Below, piece by piece: positions 9,956 to 19,073 of a DNA stretch of 64,000 bases. A program made the position numbers and the translations under genes. Source of the DNA: Geminicoccus harenae (GTDB lineage: Bacteria; Pseudomonadota; Alphaproteobacteria; Geminicoccales; Geminicoccaceae); the NCBI RefSeq assembly GCF_019800005.1, contig NZ_JABGCL010000021.1:36847-100846 (forward strand), in the 5' to 3' direction. Each line of letters opens with the position of its first letter. Positions within the stretch are counted from its first letter, which is position 1. The notes under the pieces were generated by a model. That model searched no databases, was not told the origin of the DNA, and saw only the letters and a list, made by a program, of their open reading frames with translations.

Positions 9956-11176
9956 TCAGGCGGGATGTTCGGCCAAGATCCGGCCTTGCCGGGCGAGCAG
10001 GCCCAGGGCCAGCACCAGGAAGGTGGCGTGGTAGACGCTGTTCAGCCAGTTCTGGCACATGCTTTGTGCGAGCGCGTCCGCCGCGAGCAGGAGGGCCAGG
10101 CCGCGTGCGGCCGGGTCGGGATGGTGCCGGGCCACTCGGACCGCCTGCGCCAGCAGGGTCGCGAGCAGCACCAGGAGAAAGGCCAGCCCCGCCGGCCCGG
10201 CCTCCACCCATAAGCGCACCGCCTCGTTGTGCGGCCAGTCAAAGATCGCGTCCCCGTCCAGGGACGGCTTGCCGTCGGCGAGCGTGGCCCGCACTGTGCC
10301 CAGCCCCATGCCCAGCGGGTGGTCGGCGGCACGCTCCAGCCAGCCGGCGATGGCCACGGCGCGACCGGTCGACCATTCGGCTTGGCCGTCGGCCGTCAGC
10401 CGCCGCCAGAGCGAAGCGTCGATCAGCAGGGTGTGCAGCAGCAGGACGAGTGCCCCGACGGCGGCCAGCAGCAGGCAGGCCGACAGCCAGCGGCCGCGCC
10501 GGCGGCTGGTGACGAGGACCAGCAGGGCGGCGATCGCCAGCACCAGGAAGGGGGTGCGGGTGGCGGCGGCCAGCAGCAGGAGGCCGCCAGCACCGAGGAC
10601 CAGGAGGCGCAGCAGGCGGCCGATCACGCCGGCACGCGACCAGGTCATGGCGCTCAGGCCGAGCGCCAGCACGCACATGCTGCCATGGGTGACCAGCGAG
10701 CCCGAGGCATCGATCCGCACCACGCCATCGGCACCGCGCGCCAGCGCCTCGGTGCCGTGGACCAGCACGCTGAGCGAGGCGGCCAGGACATAGAGGGCCA
10801 GGAGGCGCCAGAGCAGGCCCGGCAGGTCCAAGGGCCCGAGCATGGCGGCGAGCGGACCCGCGATCAGCAGGGCCAGGACCGGGAGGAGCAGCTTGTAGTC
10901 GAGCGGATCGACCTGCCCCTGCAGGTCCAGGACCGCCATGACGGCCGCGAGCAGGAGCAGGAGGGCCGGCGCCGTTGCCTCGTCCGGGTCCAGCCGCGGC
11001 CGGAGCATCAGGCACAAAGCCGCCAGCACCAGGCAGACGAGCAGGAAGACCGGCATGCGCAGCCCGCCCAGCGCCAGGCGCTCGGCCTGGTCGGCGCTGA
11101 GCATGGCCAGGGCCGCCAGCAGCACCAGCAGGGTCAGGGCCAGGCGACGCGGGAGGGCCGGGATCACGGAGGGCAT
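9956..11176 (-). CDS. O-antigen ligase/polymerase-like membrane protein
   Basis: A 406-aa protein with about ten or more hydrophobic segments and a periplasmic loop near residues 285-330. The loop carries HPLGMGLGTVRATL and later WPHNEAVRLWVEAGP, the pattern of the Wzy_C/WaaL (O-antigen ligase) family. Such proteins join or polymerise lipid-linked glycans at the periplasmic face. It is divergent from the polysaccharide genes at 11232, separated by 55 bp, which supports a shared role. ATG 11176 is preferred to a TTG at 11212. Confidence 0.75.
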   Translation of the reverse strand: MPSVIPALPRRLALTLLVLLAALAMLSADQAERLALGGLRMPVFLLVCLVLAALCLMLRPRLDPDEATAPALLLLLAAVMAVLDLQGQVDPLDYKLLLPVLALLIAGPLAAMLGPLDLPGLLWRLLALYVLAASLSVLVHGTEALARGADGVVRIDASGSLVTHGSMCVLALGLSAMTWSRAGVIGRLLRLLVLGAGGLLLLAAATRTPFLVLAIAALLVLVTSRRRGRWLSACLLLAAVGALVLLLHTLLIDASLWRRLTADGQAEWSTGRAVAIAGWLERAADHPLGMGLGTVRATLADGKPSLDGDAIFDWPHNEAVRLWVEAGPAGLAFLLVLLATLLAQAVRVARHHPDPAARGLALLLAADALAQSMCQNWLNSVYHATFLVLALGLLARQGRILAEHPA

Positions 11177-11231
11177 GGGCTTGTGAATAGAGTCCGCTCG
11201 ACAGAATTTCAACTAATGATAGAAATAGCGC

Positions 11232-11966
11232 ATGAGCCTGCCGCCTGCCAACCTCACCACGCCGCCCAAGCGCAAGCACTTCCCGATCCGCCCGGGTGCC
11301 GCCTGGCTCGACCACCTGCTGCAGAGCTGCCTCGTGATCCTGGCGATCAACTGGGTGTTCCAGGGCATGCGCGGCATGCAGGCCAAGGAGCTGGCCTTCC
11401 GGATCGGCCTGGGCGCCCTGCTGGCGCTGGCGACCGCCCTCCCTCTGGGCTTGGCCGACCTGCCGGCACCCCTGGCCGCGATTGCCGGCATCCTGGTCGG
11501 GCACAGCGTGAACTTCCTCCTCAACGGCCAGTTCTGGGTCTGCGCGCGCTATTGCCGGGCCTATCGCGGCCAGGCCCTGCACATCGAGCGGGCGACCTGG
11601 GACCTCGCCCGGGAGATCGCCCGGCTGCCCTGGCTGACCGAGGCGGCCTTCATCGGCTCGCGCGCGCGGGGTGGCCGGGCCAACGACCGCTCCGACATCG
11701 ACCTGCGCCTGGTGTTCCCCCCGGGCCTCCTCGGCTGGTGGCGGACCAACTGGCTGCTCCTGCGCCTGCGCAGCCGGGCGCTGGTCCAGGGCGTGCCGCT
11801 GGACCTCTACGCCTATGACCGGCCGGACGCCCTGCACCGCTTCGACCAGGACGAGCCGCTGCTGGTGGTGAAGGACGAGCTGGGCCGGCTGCACCGGGCG
11901 TTCCCGGGCCGGGCCGCCTGGTTCGGCCAGCTCGCCGGCACCGCCATGGAGGGACGGGTGGCATGA
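11232..11966 (+). CDS. Membrane-anchored nucleotidyltransferase-like protein
   Basis: A 244-aa protein of two parts. Residues 1-110 contain three hydrophobic segments, one with the GHSVNFLLNGQFW motif. Residues 120-244 carry FIGSRARGGRANDRSDIDLRL, the GSxxxG...SDxDL signature of minimal nucleotidyltransferases (MNT/KNTase superfamily). The two metal-binding aspartates of SDIDL are present. It is translationally coupled (ATGA) to the PssD-like gene, so a function in surface glycan assembly is likely, perhaps attaching a nucleotidyl or phospho group to a lipid or sugar. The combination with a membrane domain is unusual and its substrate is unknown. Confidence 0.65.
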   Translation: MSLPPANLTTPPKRKHFPIRPGAAWLDHLLQSCLVILAINWVFQGMRGMQAKELAFRIGLGALLALATALPLGLADLPAPLAAIAGILVGHSVNFLLNGQFWVCARYCRAYRGQALHIERATWDLAREIARLPWLTEAAFIGSRARGGRANDRSDIDLRLVFPPGLLGWWRTNWLLLRLRSRALVQGVPLDLYAYDRPDALHRFDQDEPLLVVKDELGRLHRAFPGRAAWFGQLAGTAMEGRVA

Positions 11967-12418
11967 TGGTGGAAGTGCGCCGGACCTGTTGGGTCTACTC
12001 GCCCGGTGGCCATCTGGCCGAGCTGGAGCGGGCCACGGCCGGGATCCGGTTCACCGACCTCTACCATGTCACCTTCGCGTCCGGACGCCAGCCGGCAGCG
12101 GGCGAGCGGGTCCATCTGGTCTGCCACCCGCGCCGCCGGCCGGGCCGCACGCTGCTCAACCTGATCCAGTCGCTCCGGGTGCTGCTGAAGGAGCGCCCGG
12201 CTCTGATCCTGTCCACTGGTGCCGACGTCGCCGTGCCGACCCTGATCCTCGGCCGGCTGCTGGGCGCCGAGGTGGTGTTCGTGGAAACCAGCGGCACGCT
12301 GGAGCCGTCGCTGACCGGCCGGCTGGTCTATCCCTTCTGCCACCTGTTCGTGGTGCCCTGGCCGGAGAAGCTGGCGGCCTTCCCGCGCGCGGTGCTGGCG
12401 AGCGGGCCGCTGCTGTGA
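11963..12418 (+). CDS. pssD: Alg14/PssD-like glycosyltransferase subunit
   Basis: A 151-aa protein matching the Alg14/PssD family: CWVYSPGGHLAELERA at the N-terminus (the SxGGHLxE motif), ILSTGADVAVP near residue 78 and VFVETSGTLE near 100. Members form the membrane-anchoring half of a split GT-B glycosyltransferase that adds a sugar to a lipid-linked intermediate. The catalytic half is the next gene. The start ATG overlaps the previous stop (ATGA), and the length is normal for the family. Confidence 0.8.
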   Translation: MMVEVRRTCWVYSPGGHLAELERATAGIRFTDLYHVTFASGRQPAAGERVHLVCHPRRRPGRTLLNLIQSLRVLLKERPALILSTGADVAVPTLILGRLLGAEVVFVETSGTLEPSLTGRLVYPFCHLFVVPWPEKLAAFPRAVLASGPLL

Positions 12419-12434
12419 GCACGTCCGGCAGGCC

Positions 12435-12923
12435 ATGGCGATGCTGGTAGCGGCCGTCGGCACCTTCATCGCCGGGTTCGATGCGCTGGTCGAGGCCGCG
12501 GACCGGACCTGCATGGAGCTCGACCTGCCGGGCTTCGCCCAGATCGGCCAGTCGCGCTACCTGCCGGAGCGGATGGGCTGGCAGCGCTTCCTGCCGCATG
12601 GCGAGCTGGTGGCGCGCTTCCAGACGGCGCGGCTGGTGGTGTGCCATGCCGGCATGGGGATCGTCGGCGAGGCGATGCGCTCAGGTGTTCCGATCATCCT
12701 GTTCCCGCGCAAGGGTGCAACCAGCGCCCTGCATCCGGCCAATGACCAGACGCCTCTGGCCCGCAGGCTCGCGGCCAGGCACGGGCTGACTGTCTGCGAT
12801 CGACCGGCGGACCTGCCCGATCTGGCGTCGGAGCTGCTGAACCGCCCGGAGCGCCCCGCCTATCGGCTGGCGAGCGATGTCCCGGCGATCCTCGCCGACT
12901 GGCTCGGCCGGCCGAGTCCCTGA
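12435..12923 (+). CDS. pssE: Alg13/PssE-like glycosyltransferase subunit
   Basis: A 162-aa protein of the glycosyltransferase family 28 C-terminal domain. It starts LVAAVGTFIAGFDALVEAAD and has VCHAGMGIVGEAMRSGVPIILFPR at about 75-98, the UDP-sugar-binding GT-B signature. With the PssD-like protein it should form an active UDP-sugar glycosyltransferase; in rhizobia the PssDE pair is a glucuronosyltransferase. Start may be the second ATG (12441), since GGCAGG is then at proper spacing. The gene ends just before a terminator that serves the opposite strand. Confidence 0.8.
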   Translation: MAMLVAAVGTFIAGFDALVEAADRTCMELDLPGFAQIGQSRYLPERMGWQRFLPHGELVARFQTARLVVCHAGMGIVGEAMRSGVPIILFPRKGATSALHPANDQTPLARRLAARHGLTVCDRPADLPDLASELLNRPERPAYRLASDVPAILADWLGRPSP

Positions 12924-12950
12924 ACCGCCGACTCCTCCGTATCCGACGGC

Positions 12951-12994
12951 AAAAAAAAGAGCGGCCCGGCGCAGAGGACAATCAGCCGGGCCGC
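12951..12994 (-). terminator. Intrinsic terminator for the minus-strand cyclase gene
   Basis: Read on the minus strand, GCGGCCCGGC and GCCGGGCCGC pair as a 10-bp stem around a 14-base loop and are followed after two bases by eight Ts. It lies about 210 bases beyond the cyclase stop at 13204 and stops that transcript before it enters the convergent pssE gene. Confidence 0.8.
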
Positions 12995-13203
12995 CTCAGT
13001 CGGAATAAGATGTCAATGCGGTAACCAAGAGACAATGCAGAGTGGTTGATGCCCGATCGATATCGATCCAGCACAGGCAATGTACCGCCTCAGACAGGAG
13101 CAGCACAATATATCAACATATGTAAAGCGTGTAAGGATCTTGCCCAACTCGGGGCTATAGCGCGCTATAACCAAAGTCATACATACAATCTGGCGACTTC
13201 ATT

Positions 13204-15063
13204 TCATGGATGCGGAGTTAGATGAGTTAGACTGACATTCAGATCAGCATCAGGCAGGGGGCGACGCGGCAGCCGGTAGACCCGCTGGGCCCGAAAGCGG
13301 CCGCGCATCTGCTGATCGCCCAGATCCTCGACGATCGGTTCGGCACCGGCCGCGTGCACCGTGGTCTCGGACAGCAGGACCACCACCTCCCTGCCGCCGC
13401 CGGCCTGGTGGCCCAGATCCACCAGCCGGGCCGCCACATTCACGGCATCGCCGACGATCGTGTAGTTCAGCCGCTCGGCCGTACCGATGTCGCCGACCAG
13501 CACGGTCCCGGTATGCAGCCCGATGCGCAGGCCCAGGCCGTGGTCGCGCAGCAGCGGGTCGTCCCCGTAGGCTTCCTGCATGGCCAGGGCAGCCCGGATC
13601 GCCCGTGCCGCGTGATCCGCCTGCCGTTCCGGCGCGCCCCAGAAGGCCATGACCGCATCGCCCAGGAACTTGTCGACCGTGCCGCCCTCCGCGACGATGC
13701 AGGCGGTCAGGCGGCGGAAATGGTCGTTCAGCAGCCGCGCCGTCTCTTCCGCCGACAGGTGCTCCGCCAGGCGGGAGAAGCCCGACAGGTCGGTGAACAT
13801 CACGGTCAGCTCGCGTTGCTCGGACGGCGGCCGGTCGGCCGGATCGACCGCCAGGAGCTGGCGCACCAGCTGGCGCGGCACATAGGTCGCGAACGCGCCG
13901 ATGGTGCGCAGCGACAGGGCGAAGGCCCGCGCCAGCTCGTCCAGCTCGCGCACCCGCGAGGCCCGGGGCAGGCGAAGCTCGTCGAGCTCGACCCGGCCGA
14001 TCGCCGCCGCGATGTCGGCGAGGTTCCGGATGCTGCTGGTGAGCCGCCGCGCCAGCAGTGCCGCCATCACCGCGGCGGCCACGACGATCGACAGCCCGAC
14101 CATGGCGATCATGTAGAAGCGGTCCGGCCCGACCCCGACATCGTTCAGGTCGACATAGGCGCCGACCCACAGGGTCTCGGGCGCAAAGCCCGGCAGATCG
14201 CGCAGCAGATAAAGGAGCTGCCGGCCATCCACCTGGCGGAGCGTGAGGGTGCCGTCCACCCGTTCACCGAAGAAGCTCTCGTCCGGCGACGGGCGGACCA
14301 GGGCCCGCAGCGCCGGGTCGCGCATCTCCGCCAGCTTCGGCATGCTCCCCATGCTGCCGTCGAAGCCGGGATAGGCCAGGACCCGGTCGCTGCCGTAGAG
14401 GATGAAGGCGGCCCGCACGGGCGGGGCGGACAGTTCGCGCATGAAGCGCGAAAGGCGGTCCGAGCGCAGCGTCACCACGATCATCCCGGGCTCGGCACCG
14501 CCATGCGGGTCCCGCAGCGGCACCCGGTAGTTCAGCACGGCGAGGCCGGGATTGCCGGCGAGGGTGAAGGGCCGGCCCCAGCTGCCGCCCTCCTGCGCGC
14601 GCACCTCCCGGGCGTGCCGGTGGGCGTCCACATTGCCCGACAGGTCCAGGATCTGCACGCGCGCCGGACCGCTGGGTTCGCGGCTCACTTCCAGCCCGGT
14701 CAGGTCGGGGCGCAGATAGACGATGGAGGCGACCTGCGGGGCCGCGGCCAGCGAGGCAGTGAGCGTCCCGGTCAACTGGGCGGCGCCGGCCCCCTCGGCC
14801 AGGTCACGGGCCACCATGCCCGAGATGAAGTCGCCCTGGTTCTGCGCGGTCTGCAGATGGTCCTGGATCCGGGCCGCCAGCGCGTCGACGAACAGCCTGG
14901 TGCCCTGGCGCAGCGGCTCGATCGCCGCCTCGCGAGCGCTGACCAGCGCGAACAGCACCAGGATGACGGTCACGGCCGATACGAACAGGACCGAGCCGCC
15001 GGTCAGCAGCGGGCCCAGGCCGATGCGGTAGTGCCGGCGCGTTGGATGGACGTTGCCCTTCAC
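13204..15063 (-). CDS. Membrane sensor adenylate/guanylate cyclase
   Basis: A 619-aa class III nucleotide cyclase with a periplasmic sensor. One transmembrane segment lies at about 20-42, an extracellular Cache-like domain follows at about 45-310, a second transmembrane segment at about 315-338, then a HAMP linker and the catalytic domain from about 430. Key motifs are present: VMFTDLSGFSRL (first metal Asp), TVDKFLGDAVMAFWG (substrate Lys and second metal Asp) and VGDAVNVAARL (Asn/Arg transition-state pair). It should make cAMP or cGMP in response to an external ligand. The start is a GTG at 15063 without a strong ribosome-binding site. Confidence 0.88.
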   Translation of the reverse strand: MKGNVHPTRRHYRIGLGPLLTGGSVLFVSAVTVILVLFALVSAREAAIEPLRQGTRLFVDALAARIQDHLQTAQNQGDFISGMVARDLAEGAGAAQLTGTLTASLAAAPQVASIVYLRPDLTGLEVSREPSGPARVQILDLSGNVDAHRHAREVRAQEGGSWGRPFTLAGNPGLAVLNYRVPLRDPHGGAEPGMIVVTLRSDRLSRFMRELSAPPVRAAFILYGSDRVLAYPGFDGSMGSMPKLAEMRDPALRALVRPSPDESFFGERVDGTLTLRQVDGRQLLYLLRDLPGFAPETLWVGAYVDLNDVGVGPDRFYMIAMVGLSIVVAAAVMAALLARRLTSSIRNLADIAAAIGRVELDELRLPRASRVRELDELARAFALSLRTIGAFATYVPRQLVRQLLAVDPADRPPSEQRELTVMFTDLSGFSRLAEHLSAEETARLLNDHFRRLTACIVAEGGTVDKFLGDAVMAFWGAPERQADHAARAIRAALAMQEAYGDDPLLRDHGLGLRIGLHTGTVLVGDIGTAERLNYTIVGDAVNVAARLVDLGHQAGGGREVVVLLSETTVHAAGAEPIVEDLGDQQMRGRFRAQRVYRLPRRPLPDADLNVSLTHLTPHP

Positions 15064-15112
15064 GCGGCCAGTCTGGCCGGCCGCTCGCAGCTGTGAAAGG
15101 GGGAACGGGTGG

Positions 15113-16513
15113 TCAGCGGCTGAGCCGGCTCACCGGATCGCGCAGCCGGGCCGGATGCTGGACCGAGTGCGTGCGGTCGGCCGGCAGATGATGCAGCGAC
15201 ATCTCGGTGCCGTCCGGCCACAGGATAGTGACACGGTCGACATGGCGCTCCTGGGCCAGCCCGAAATGGGCGACCGGCTCGTTCTGCGAGAGATAGCCGC
15301 TGCCCGTGTCGATCATGCGCACCTGGCGCCGCCCGCCCGCCTCGATCGTCACCCGGGCGCCCCGGGCCGGCGCGCCGGCCGCGGTGCAGGGCGCGATCCG
15401 GATCCAGTGATGGTCGTTGTCCTTTGCCAGGGCGAACCAGCCGAGCCGCCCCTCGCCGCTCTCGCCATAGCTGGTCAGCAGTTCCAGCCGACCGTCGCCG
15501 TCCAGGTCGGCGGCGATGCAGCCCAGGCCCGGTGCCGCCGGCTCCAGCGCGTCGCCCGGGTCGAGCGAGCGCCAGCGGCCCTCGCGCCAGCCGAACAGGC
15601 GGTTCGGCTCGCCCTGGTGGTGCAGGAAGATCTCCTGGTAGCCATCATTGTCGAAGTCGGCGGCGACCACGCCGCGCACCGGCGACGGCTCGGCGAACAG
15701 GGCTGGCGCCACATCGTGCCAGTCGGCCTCGCCCCGGCGCACCATCATCCGGTGCGGCCCGCTCGTGCCGACCTGCAGGAGGTCGAGCCGGCCGTCCTGG
15801 TCGAGGTCGACCGGCAGGGCCGCCTGCGCGCCCGGCTCGGTGCACAGGCCGAGGCTGGCACCGACCTCGGCGAAGGTGCGCTCCGGCTTGGCGCGGAAGA
15901 ACAGGTCCGGCCCGATCGCGGACGCCACGAACAGGCCGGTGACCTCGCCCTCCAGGGGCGCGATGGCGAAGCCGTTGGCGCCCACGATCTCGTCCAGGTG
16001 CACGGCCGGGGCGGAATCGATCAGCCGGCCCTGGCTGGCGTCGATCTCGAACAGCCGGATCGGCCCGCCATAGGCCGCCACCAGGAAGCCGTACTTGCCT
16101 CCACCCTTGCGGTCGAAGGCCACCACGCTGCGGGCTGCCAGGCGGTTGAGCAGCGGCTCTACATAAGGGTCGTCGAACCGGTCCAGCCAGCTCCGGCCGA
16201 GCCGGGTGAGCAGCCGGTCCTGGGCCTGCTTGGGCCCGGCCAGCACCTCGCAGTTCTGCAGGTAGAGTTCCTCGCGGCCGTCGCGGTCGATGTCGGCGCC
16301 GGCGACCGCGAGCGTGGCGGCGCCGGCATCGGCCAGGACCGGGTCGGCCTCGTCGACCAGCCGGCCGCCCCGGAAGCGGTACAGACGGTTGGGCCCGTTC
16401 ATGCCGGCCAGCAGCAGCGCCGGCCCGCATTTCGGGTCGATATGGACGGCTGCCAGGCCGCCATGAGCTTCCGGTCGGCAAGGACTGACGAAGCTGCGGC
16501 AATCGCGAAACAT
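15113..16513 (-). CDS. FG-GAP/VCBS repeat protein with UnbV C-terminus
   Basis: A 466-aa protein of repeated FG-GAP/VCBS blades, recognisable by calcium-binding loops such as DIDRDGREELYLQN, DLDQDGRLDLLQVG, DFDNDGYQEIFLH and DLDGDGRLELLTS. The end carries VDRVTILWPDGTEMSLHHLPADRTH, the ASPIC/UnbV signature. It should form an integrin-like beta-propeller. There is no clear signal peptide at the chosen ATG (16513); a start at 16588 or further upstream is possible but lacks a ribosome-binding site. It lies 49 bases upstream of the cyclase gene in the same direction, so co-transcription is possible. Its role is unknown. Confidence 0.75.
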   Translation of the reverse strand: MFRDCRSFVSPCRPEAHGGLAAVHIDPKCGPALLLAGMNGPNRLYRFRGGRLVDEADPVLADAGAATLAVAGADIDRDGREELYLQNCEVLAGPKQAQDRLLTRLGRSWLDRFDDPYVEPLLNRLAARSVVAFDRKGGGKYGFLVAAYGGPIRLFEIDASQGRLIDSAPAVHLDEIVGANGFAIAPLEGEVTGLFVASAIGPDLFFRAKPERTFAEVGASLGLCTEPGAQAALPVDLDQDGRLDLLQVGTSGPHRMMVRRGEADWHDVAPALFAEPSPVRGVVAADFDNDGYQEIFLHHQGEPNRLFGWREGRWRSLDPGDALEPAAPGLGCIAADLDGDGRLELLTSYGESGEGRLGWFALAKDNDHHWIRIAPCTAAGAPARGARVTIEAGGRRQVRMIDTGSGYLSQNEPVAHFGLAQERHVDRVTILWPDGTEMSLHHLPADRTHSVQHPARLRDPVSRLSR

Positions 16514-16855
16514 GTGCCCACACCCTGCCTGACCCGTTTCTTTACTGATAGTTGAATACGCCAGGGAGTGGAAGCGCGTTGTTCGCATGGCCGCGGTGAG
16601 CGTCTTGCAGACTACCGGGGGCATTAACTTAGGTGAATCAAGGAAACATCCGACTAGACGCTGGCGAATGCAGAATATTCTCGCCAACACGACGTCTGTT
16701 CGCGACTTCCCGGGACTGTACAGTCGCCTGCCGACGGCAGCCTGCCATTCTCCAGCCCCGTCCACAGGCAGGACAGGTGGCATGCAGAAGAACTGCCCGG
16801 ATTCCGGCGGACGTCCAATCACGGACCGGTTGAACAGCCAGTCGTGCCTGGACCG
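16514..16855. other. Intergenic region with two adjacent palindromes
   Basis: No gene is visible in these 342 bases, which lie upstream of the FG-GAP gene. They hold a perfect 12-base palindrome GACTGTACAGTC (16714-16725) and, two bases on, CTGCCG-A-CGGCAG (16728-16740). The location fits an operator for the FG-GAP/cyclase transcription unit, but no regulator can be named. Confidence 0.35.
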
Positions 16856-18385
16856 TCAGGCCGGTGCCCCGCCCTCCGCCTTGCGGCCGGCCACAAACTC
16901 GGCGAGTTCCTCGGCGATCCCGGGATCCAGCGGCGGCGGCTCGAAACCGGCCAGGAGCTCGGCTACCAGCTTCTCGCAGCGGTCATAGGCGGTGGGCTCG
17001 CCCGCCTCAGCCCACTGCCGGCTGTTGCGCCAGTCCGAGACGATCGGCGGGTAGAAGGCGGTCTCGTAGCGGGCGAGCGTATGGGCGCTGCCAAAGAAAT
17101 GGCCGCCGGGGCCCACCTCGCGGATCGCATCCAGCCCGATCGTGTCCTCGTCCACCCGGATCGGCTGCACCGTCTCGGCCAGCATCTGGATCAGCTCCGC
17201 ATCCAGGATCATCTTCTCGAAGCTCGCGACCAGCCCGCCCTCCATCCAGCCCGCCGCATGCATGACGATGTTGGCGTGGCTCATCACCGCGGCCTGGAGC
17301 GACATCATCGACTCATACGCCGCCTGCGCATCCAGCGTGTTGGCTGCGTTCGCATTCGACGAGCGGTAGGGCAACCGGTAGCGGCGTGCCAGCTGCCCGC
17401 CGGCCAGCGTCGCCTGCACGTATTCGGGCGTGCCGAAGGCCGGCGCCCCGGACTTCATGTCGACATTGCTGGTGAACCCGCCATAGGCGCAAGGCGCCCC
17501 TGGCCTGACCATCTGCGCGAACGCGATCCCGGCCAGGGCCTCGGCATTCTGCAGCGTCAGGGCGCCTGCCACCGTGGCCGGCGCCATGGCGCCGGCGAGC
17601 GTGAACGGGGTCAGCACCATGAGCTGGCCGGCCCTGGCCATCGCCATGATCCCCTCCAGCATCGGCCCGTCCAGGCGGAGCGGCGAGTTGGAGTTGACGA
17701 TGGTGAACAAAGACGGCTCGCGCAGCAATTGCTCCCGGCTGATCCCGCGGACGATCCGGGCGATCTCGATCCCGTCGCTGATCCGGGCATGGCCCAGCGC
17801 ATAGGCGTGGAAGGCCTTGTCCGACAGGGTCGCGAACGCGGCCAGGCAGTCCAGGTGACGGGTGGCCGGCGGCAGGTCGATCGGCTCCACCGGATAGCCG
17901 CCGAACAGATGGATGCAGTTCAGCGCCTGCCCCAGGCGGACGAAGTTCAAAAAATCGGCAAGGCAACCCGGCCGCCTGCCGCCCCGGCGGTCATGGGCAT
18001 TGGGCGTAGACGCCACGGTCGCGAAGTTGATCGTGTTCCCGCCGATCCTGAGGTCGTGGGCGGGGTTGCGCGCGTGCAGGGTGACCTCGGCCGGCGCTTC
18101 CACGATCCGTTCCAGCACCAAGCCGCGGTCGAGGCGCACCAGGGCCGAGCCCGGCACCAGTTCCGCACCCGCCGCCTTCAGGATCGCGCGCGCCTCCTCA
18201 TGGAGGAACTCGATGCCGATCTCCTCCAGCACGCGCAGGGAAGCGTGGTGGATCTGCTCGATCTGGTCGGCCGAGAGCGGCTCGACCGGTGCCAGGTGGC
18301 TGTCCACCCGGCGCCAGGGGCGCTGCGCCGGGCCTGCGCCCGCATCCCGCCGCGTCCGCCGCCGGTTCCGTCCCGCCTCGCGCAT
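16856..18385 (-). CDS. Trimethylamine methyltransferase (MttB) family protein
   Basis: A 509-aa corrinoid-dependent methyltransferase-family protein. The N-terminal LSADQIEQIHHASLRVLEEIGIE segment and the central SNSPLRLDGPMLEGIMAMA and APCAYGGFTSNVDMKSGAP segments are hallmarks of the MttB superfamily. No in-frame TAG occurs, so this is the non-pyrrolysine branch, whose characterised members demethylate quaternary amines such as glycine betaine. No corrinoid protein or methyltransferase partner gene is nearby, so the role is uncertain. It is followed upstream by crcB in the same direction, 42 bases apart. Start ATG 18385 is chosen over a GTG at 18421. Confidence 0.8.
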   Translation of the reverse strand: MREAGRNRRRTRRDAGAGPAQRPWRRVDSHLAPVEPLSADQIEQIHHASLRVLEEIGIEFLHEEARAILKAAGAELVPGSALVRLDRGLVLERIVEAPAEVTLHARNPAHDLRIGGNTINFATVASTPNAHDRRGGRRPGCLADFLNFVRLGQALNCIHLFGGYPVEPIDLPPATRHLDCLAAFATLSDKAFHAYALGHARISDGIEIARIVRGISREQLLREPSLFTIVNSNSPLRLDGPMLEGIMAMARAGQLMVLTPFTLAGAMAPATVAGALTLQNAEALAGIAFAQMVRPGAPCAYGGFTSNVDMKSGAPAFGTPEYVQATLAGGQLARRYRLPYRSSNANAANTLDAQAAYESMMSLQAAVMSHANIVMHAAGWMEGGLVASFEKMILDAELIQMLAETVQPIRVDEDTIGLDAIREVGPGGHFFGSAHTLARYETAFYPPIVSDWRNSRQWAEAGEPTAYDRCEKLVAELLAGFEPPPLDPGIAEELAEFVAGRKAEGGAPA

Positions 18386-18427
18386 CCCGCCCCCGCACCG
18401 TCCACTACCGCCGGACGGCACGCTAGA

Positions 18428-18814
18428 TCAGGCGAGTGCCCGGCGCATGCCGTACATCGCCAAGGCGATCGCTGCGAGCGACAGGAGCAGCGAGGCCGCC
18501 ACATAAAGGAGCGCCAGGTCGTGCCGGTCGCGCTCCCACAAGGTCAGCACGTCCAGGGAGAAGGCGCTGAACGTGGTGAAGCCGCCGAGCACGCCGGTGG
18601 TCAGGAACAGGCGCGCGTCCTGGGGCAGTTGCCAGCGCAGCGCTGCGCCTGCGACAATCACGCCCATGAGCGCGCTACCCAGCACGTTGACGATGAGCGT
18701 GCCGAACGGGAAGCCCAGGCCCAGCAGCCGGCCGGCACCGAGATTGACTAGGTGACGCGCGGCCGCCCCCAGCCCGCCGCCCAGGAATACCAGCAGGAGG
18801 CTCTGGCCGCTCAC
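18428..18814 (-). CDS. crcB: Fluoride channel CrcB/Fluc
   Basis: A 128-aa protein with four membrane segments. The family signature GGxxGAxxRH (GGGLGAAARHLVN) is at the N-terminus, FPFGTLIVNVLGS is near 36-48 and GVLGGFTTFSAFSLD is near 74-88, with the conserved Phe box and Asn. Members export fluoride as dual-topology dimers. The GTG start overlaps the stop of the preceding small membrane gene (GTGA), so translation is coupled. I do not see a convincing fluoride riboswitch upstream; it is embedded in the hutU transcription unit. Confidence 0.92.
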   Translation of the reverse strand: MSGQSLLLVFLGGGLGAAARHLVNLGAGRLLGLGFPFGTLIVNVLGSALMGVIVAGAALRWQLPQDARLFLTTGVLGGFTTFSAFSLDVLTLWERDRHDLALLYVAASLLLSLAAIALAMYGMRRALA

Positions 18815-19071
18815 CCCTGTGCCTCGCCCGGCCGAGCGTCCGCCGCCCTCTCCTCTTCCTCCGGCCCGTCGAAGCCCCTGGCCCGGCTCACATAGATCAG
18901 GACCATGAACAGGACGGTCATCAGTAGCGCCAGGCTGCCGCCCAGCGCCAGCGCGATCTGCCCGTGCATTCCGATGACGACACCGTCCAGCTGTTGCCAG
19001 AGCTGCCACGAGCCCCAGGCGGCAACGCCCAGCAGCGACAGGAGGGCCGCGATCACGATCCATCCCGGCAT
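18811..19071 (-). CDS. Small two-helix membrane protein
   Basis: An 86-aa protein with two hydrophobic segments (about 4-26 and 41-63) and a charged C-terminal tail rich in Glu (EEEERAADARPGEAQG). I recognise no family. It starts 2 bases after the hutU stop and its own stop overlaps the crcB start, so all three share an mRNA. The position suggests a membrane partner of CrcB or a housekeeping membrane protein; nothing in the sequence decides this. Confidence 0.7.
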   Translation of the reverse strand: MPGWIVIAALLSLLGVAAWGSWQLWQQLDGVVIGMHGQIALALGGSLALLMTVLFMVLIYVSRARGFDGPEEEERAADARPGEAQG

Positions 19072-19073
19072 GC

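Noticed and set aside
8495..10213. 572-codon plus-strand frame opposite the acyl-CoA ligase
   Set aside because: Composition is that of an antisense shadow, and the ligase motifs on the minus strand are complete.
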